The notes under the pieces were generated by a model. It was given only the letters and a program-made list of their open reading frames with translations, was not told where the DNA came from and ran no database searches. 43,336 bases of DNA from Levilinea sp. GTDB lineage: Bacteria; Chloroflexota; Anaerolineae; Anaerolineales; Anaerolineaceae. Location: NCBI GenBank assembly GCA_029975215.1, contig JARKPO010000094.1, positions 1 through 43,336 of the forward strand. The letters run 5' to 3'. A program made the position numbers and the translations under genes. This document shows positions 43,197 to 43,336 of this stretch, one piece after another. How positions within the stretch are numbered: position 1 is the stretch's first letter; the number at the start of each line of letters is the position of its first letter.

Positions 43197-43336
43197 CAGG
43201 GCAATCGCATTCTAATCACTGAAGAGTTGGATGAGGTAATCATTGTCCCAGGCGGCTGCCAATCGTTTTATTTTGATGCCGCGTTTGATCGTCCTATCTT
43301 GTCTGAGCAGATTTAGAGCAATATGTCGCAACACAG
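43197..43336 (-). mobile_element. End of an ISAs1-family insertion sequence (runs off the window)
   Basis: The transposase 3' end (43212-43214 stop) is followed within 15 bases by CAGGGCAATCGCATTC (43197-43212), which looks like the terminal inverted repeat of ISAs1-type elements from memory of the family. The other end and the target duplication are not in view. Confidence 0.65.
43212..43336 (-). CDS. ISAs1-family transposase, C-terminal 40 residues (partial)
   Basis: Read on the minus strand from the right edge, the frame gives VLRHIALNLLRQD, then TIKRGIKIKRLAAAWD and ends NDYLIQLFSD with TAG. The pattern RHIALNLLK...K.GIK.KR..A.WD..YLL..L is the C-terminal signature of ISAs1 (IS4-like DDE) transposases. 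Most of the gene, including the catalytic residues, lies outside the window, so activity cannot be judged. The lower GC of this end supports recent acquisition. Confidence 0.85.
   Translation of the reverse strand, partial: VLRHIALNLLRQDRTIKRGIKIKRLAAAWDNDYLIQLFSD

Noticed and set aside
43108..43215. 35-codon frame on the plus strand starting MGSRRDTG and ending inside the IS repeat
   Set aside because: No similarity, weak ribosome site, and it ends in the mobile-element repeat; a chance frame is more likely.
1..43336. CRISPR array, tRNA or rRNA genes
   Set aside because: No regularly spaced direct repeats other than the coding 45-bp repeat, and no tRNA-like cloverleaf or rRNA sequence recognised.

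Overview
This is a GC-rich, gene-dense bacterial window with almost no intergenic space until the last 400 bases. Protein style points to Chloroflexota, most likely class Anaerolineae: several lipoprotein signals, an LiaRS/NarL-type two-component pair beside a MacB-type exporter, Arm/Rmt-like rRNA methyltransferases and a Rel-like protein of unusual layout. This assignment is inference from protein resemblance, because no 16S or tRNA gene is present.

Layout. (1) 1-7334, plus strand: a repeat-rich protein ending in a dead IS200-like HUH domain (cut by the left edge), DNA polymerase I, a large TPR protein and a DraG-like ADP-ribosylglycohydrolase. (2) 7331-15923, minus strand: a Rel/SpoT-like protein with an intact hydrolase and a worn synthetase, a SAM methyltransferase, a GAF-GAF-GGDEF cyclase, then an RNA-modification operon read as tgt, two tandem Arm/Rmt-like 16S rRNA methyltransferases and an RsmF-like m5C methyltransferase, joined by 3-4 base stop/start overlaps. 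(3) 15981-17201, minus: a secreted phosphodiester-glycosidase-like lipoprotein. (4) 17389-24186, plus: a seven-gene cluster with a MacA-like adaptor, MacB-like ATPase and permease, a membrane protein, a lipoprotein, a histidine kinase and a LuxR-type response regulator, followed by an Asp/Glu-racemase-family enzyme and a P-loop ATPase ending at a bidirectional terminator. (5) 26064-32051, minus: maf, a lipoprotein-type class B penicillin-binding protein, rsgA, a dipeptide epimerase and an NlpC/P60 peptidase, covering cell-wall synthesis and muropeptide salvage plus ribosome maturation. (6) 32258-35447, plus: xpt-guaA (guanine nucleotide supply) and a polyglycine-containing membrane protein, closed by a second bidirectional terminator. 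(7) 35529-42943, minus: inositol monophosphatase, a lone receiver protein, then a five-gene run (membrane protein, MFS transporter, hutI, HD hydrolase, GT39-like membrane protein), and an Rrf2 regulator with a small partner. (8) 42944-43336: an AT-richer regulatory stretch, then the end of an ISAs1-family insertion sequence running off the window.

Most notable is the 11691-15923 operon. It joins two different copies of the family that includes the aminoglycoside-resistance enzymes ArmA and RmtA-H (16S G1405) to an RsmF-like enzyme (16S C1407 in E. coli) and a tRNA-guanine transglycosylase, so several decoding-centre modifications may be made together. Other points are the domesticated HUH domain at the left edge, four places where a -10-like box lies only 6-7 bases from a start codon (possible leaderless mRNAs), and the MacAB-like/two-component cluster with two unassigned envelope proteins in its middle.
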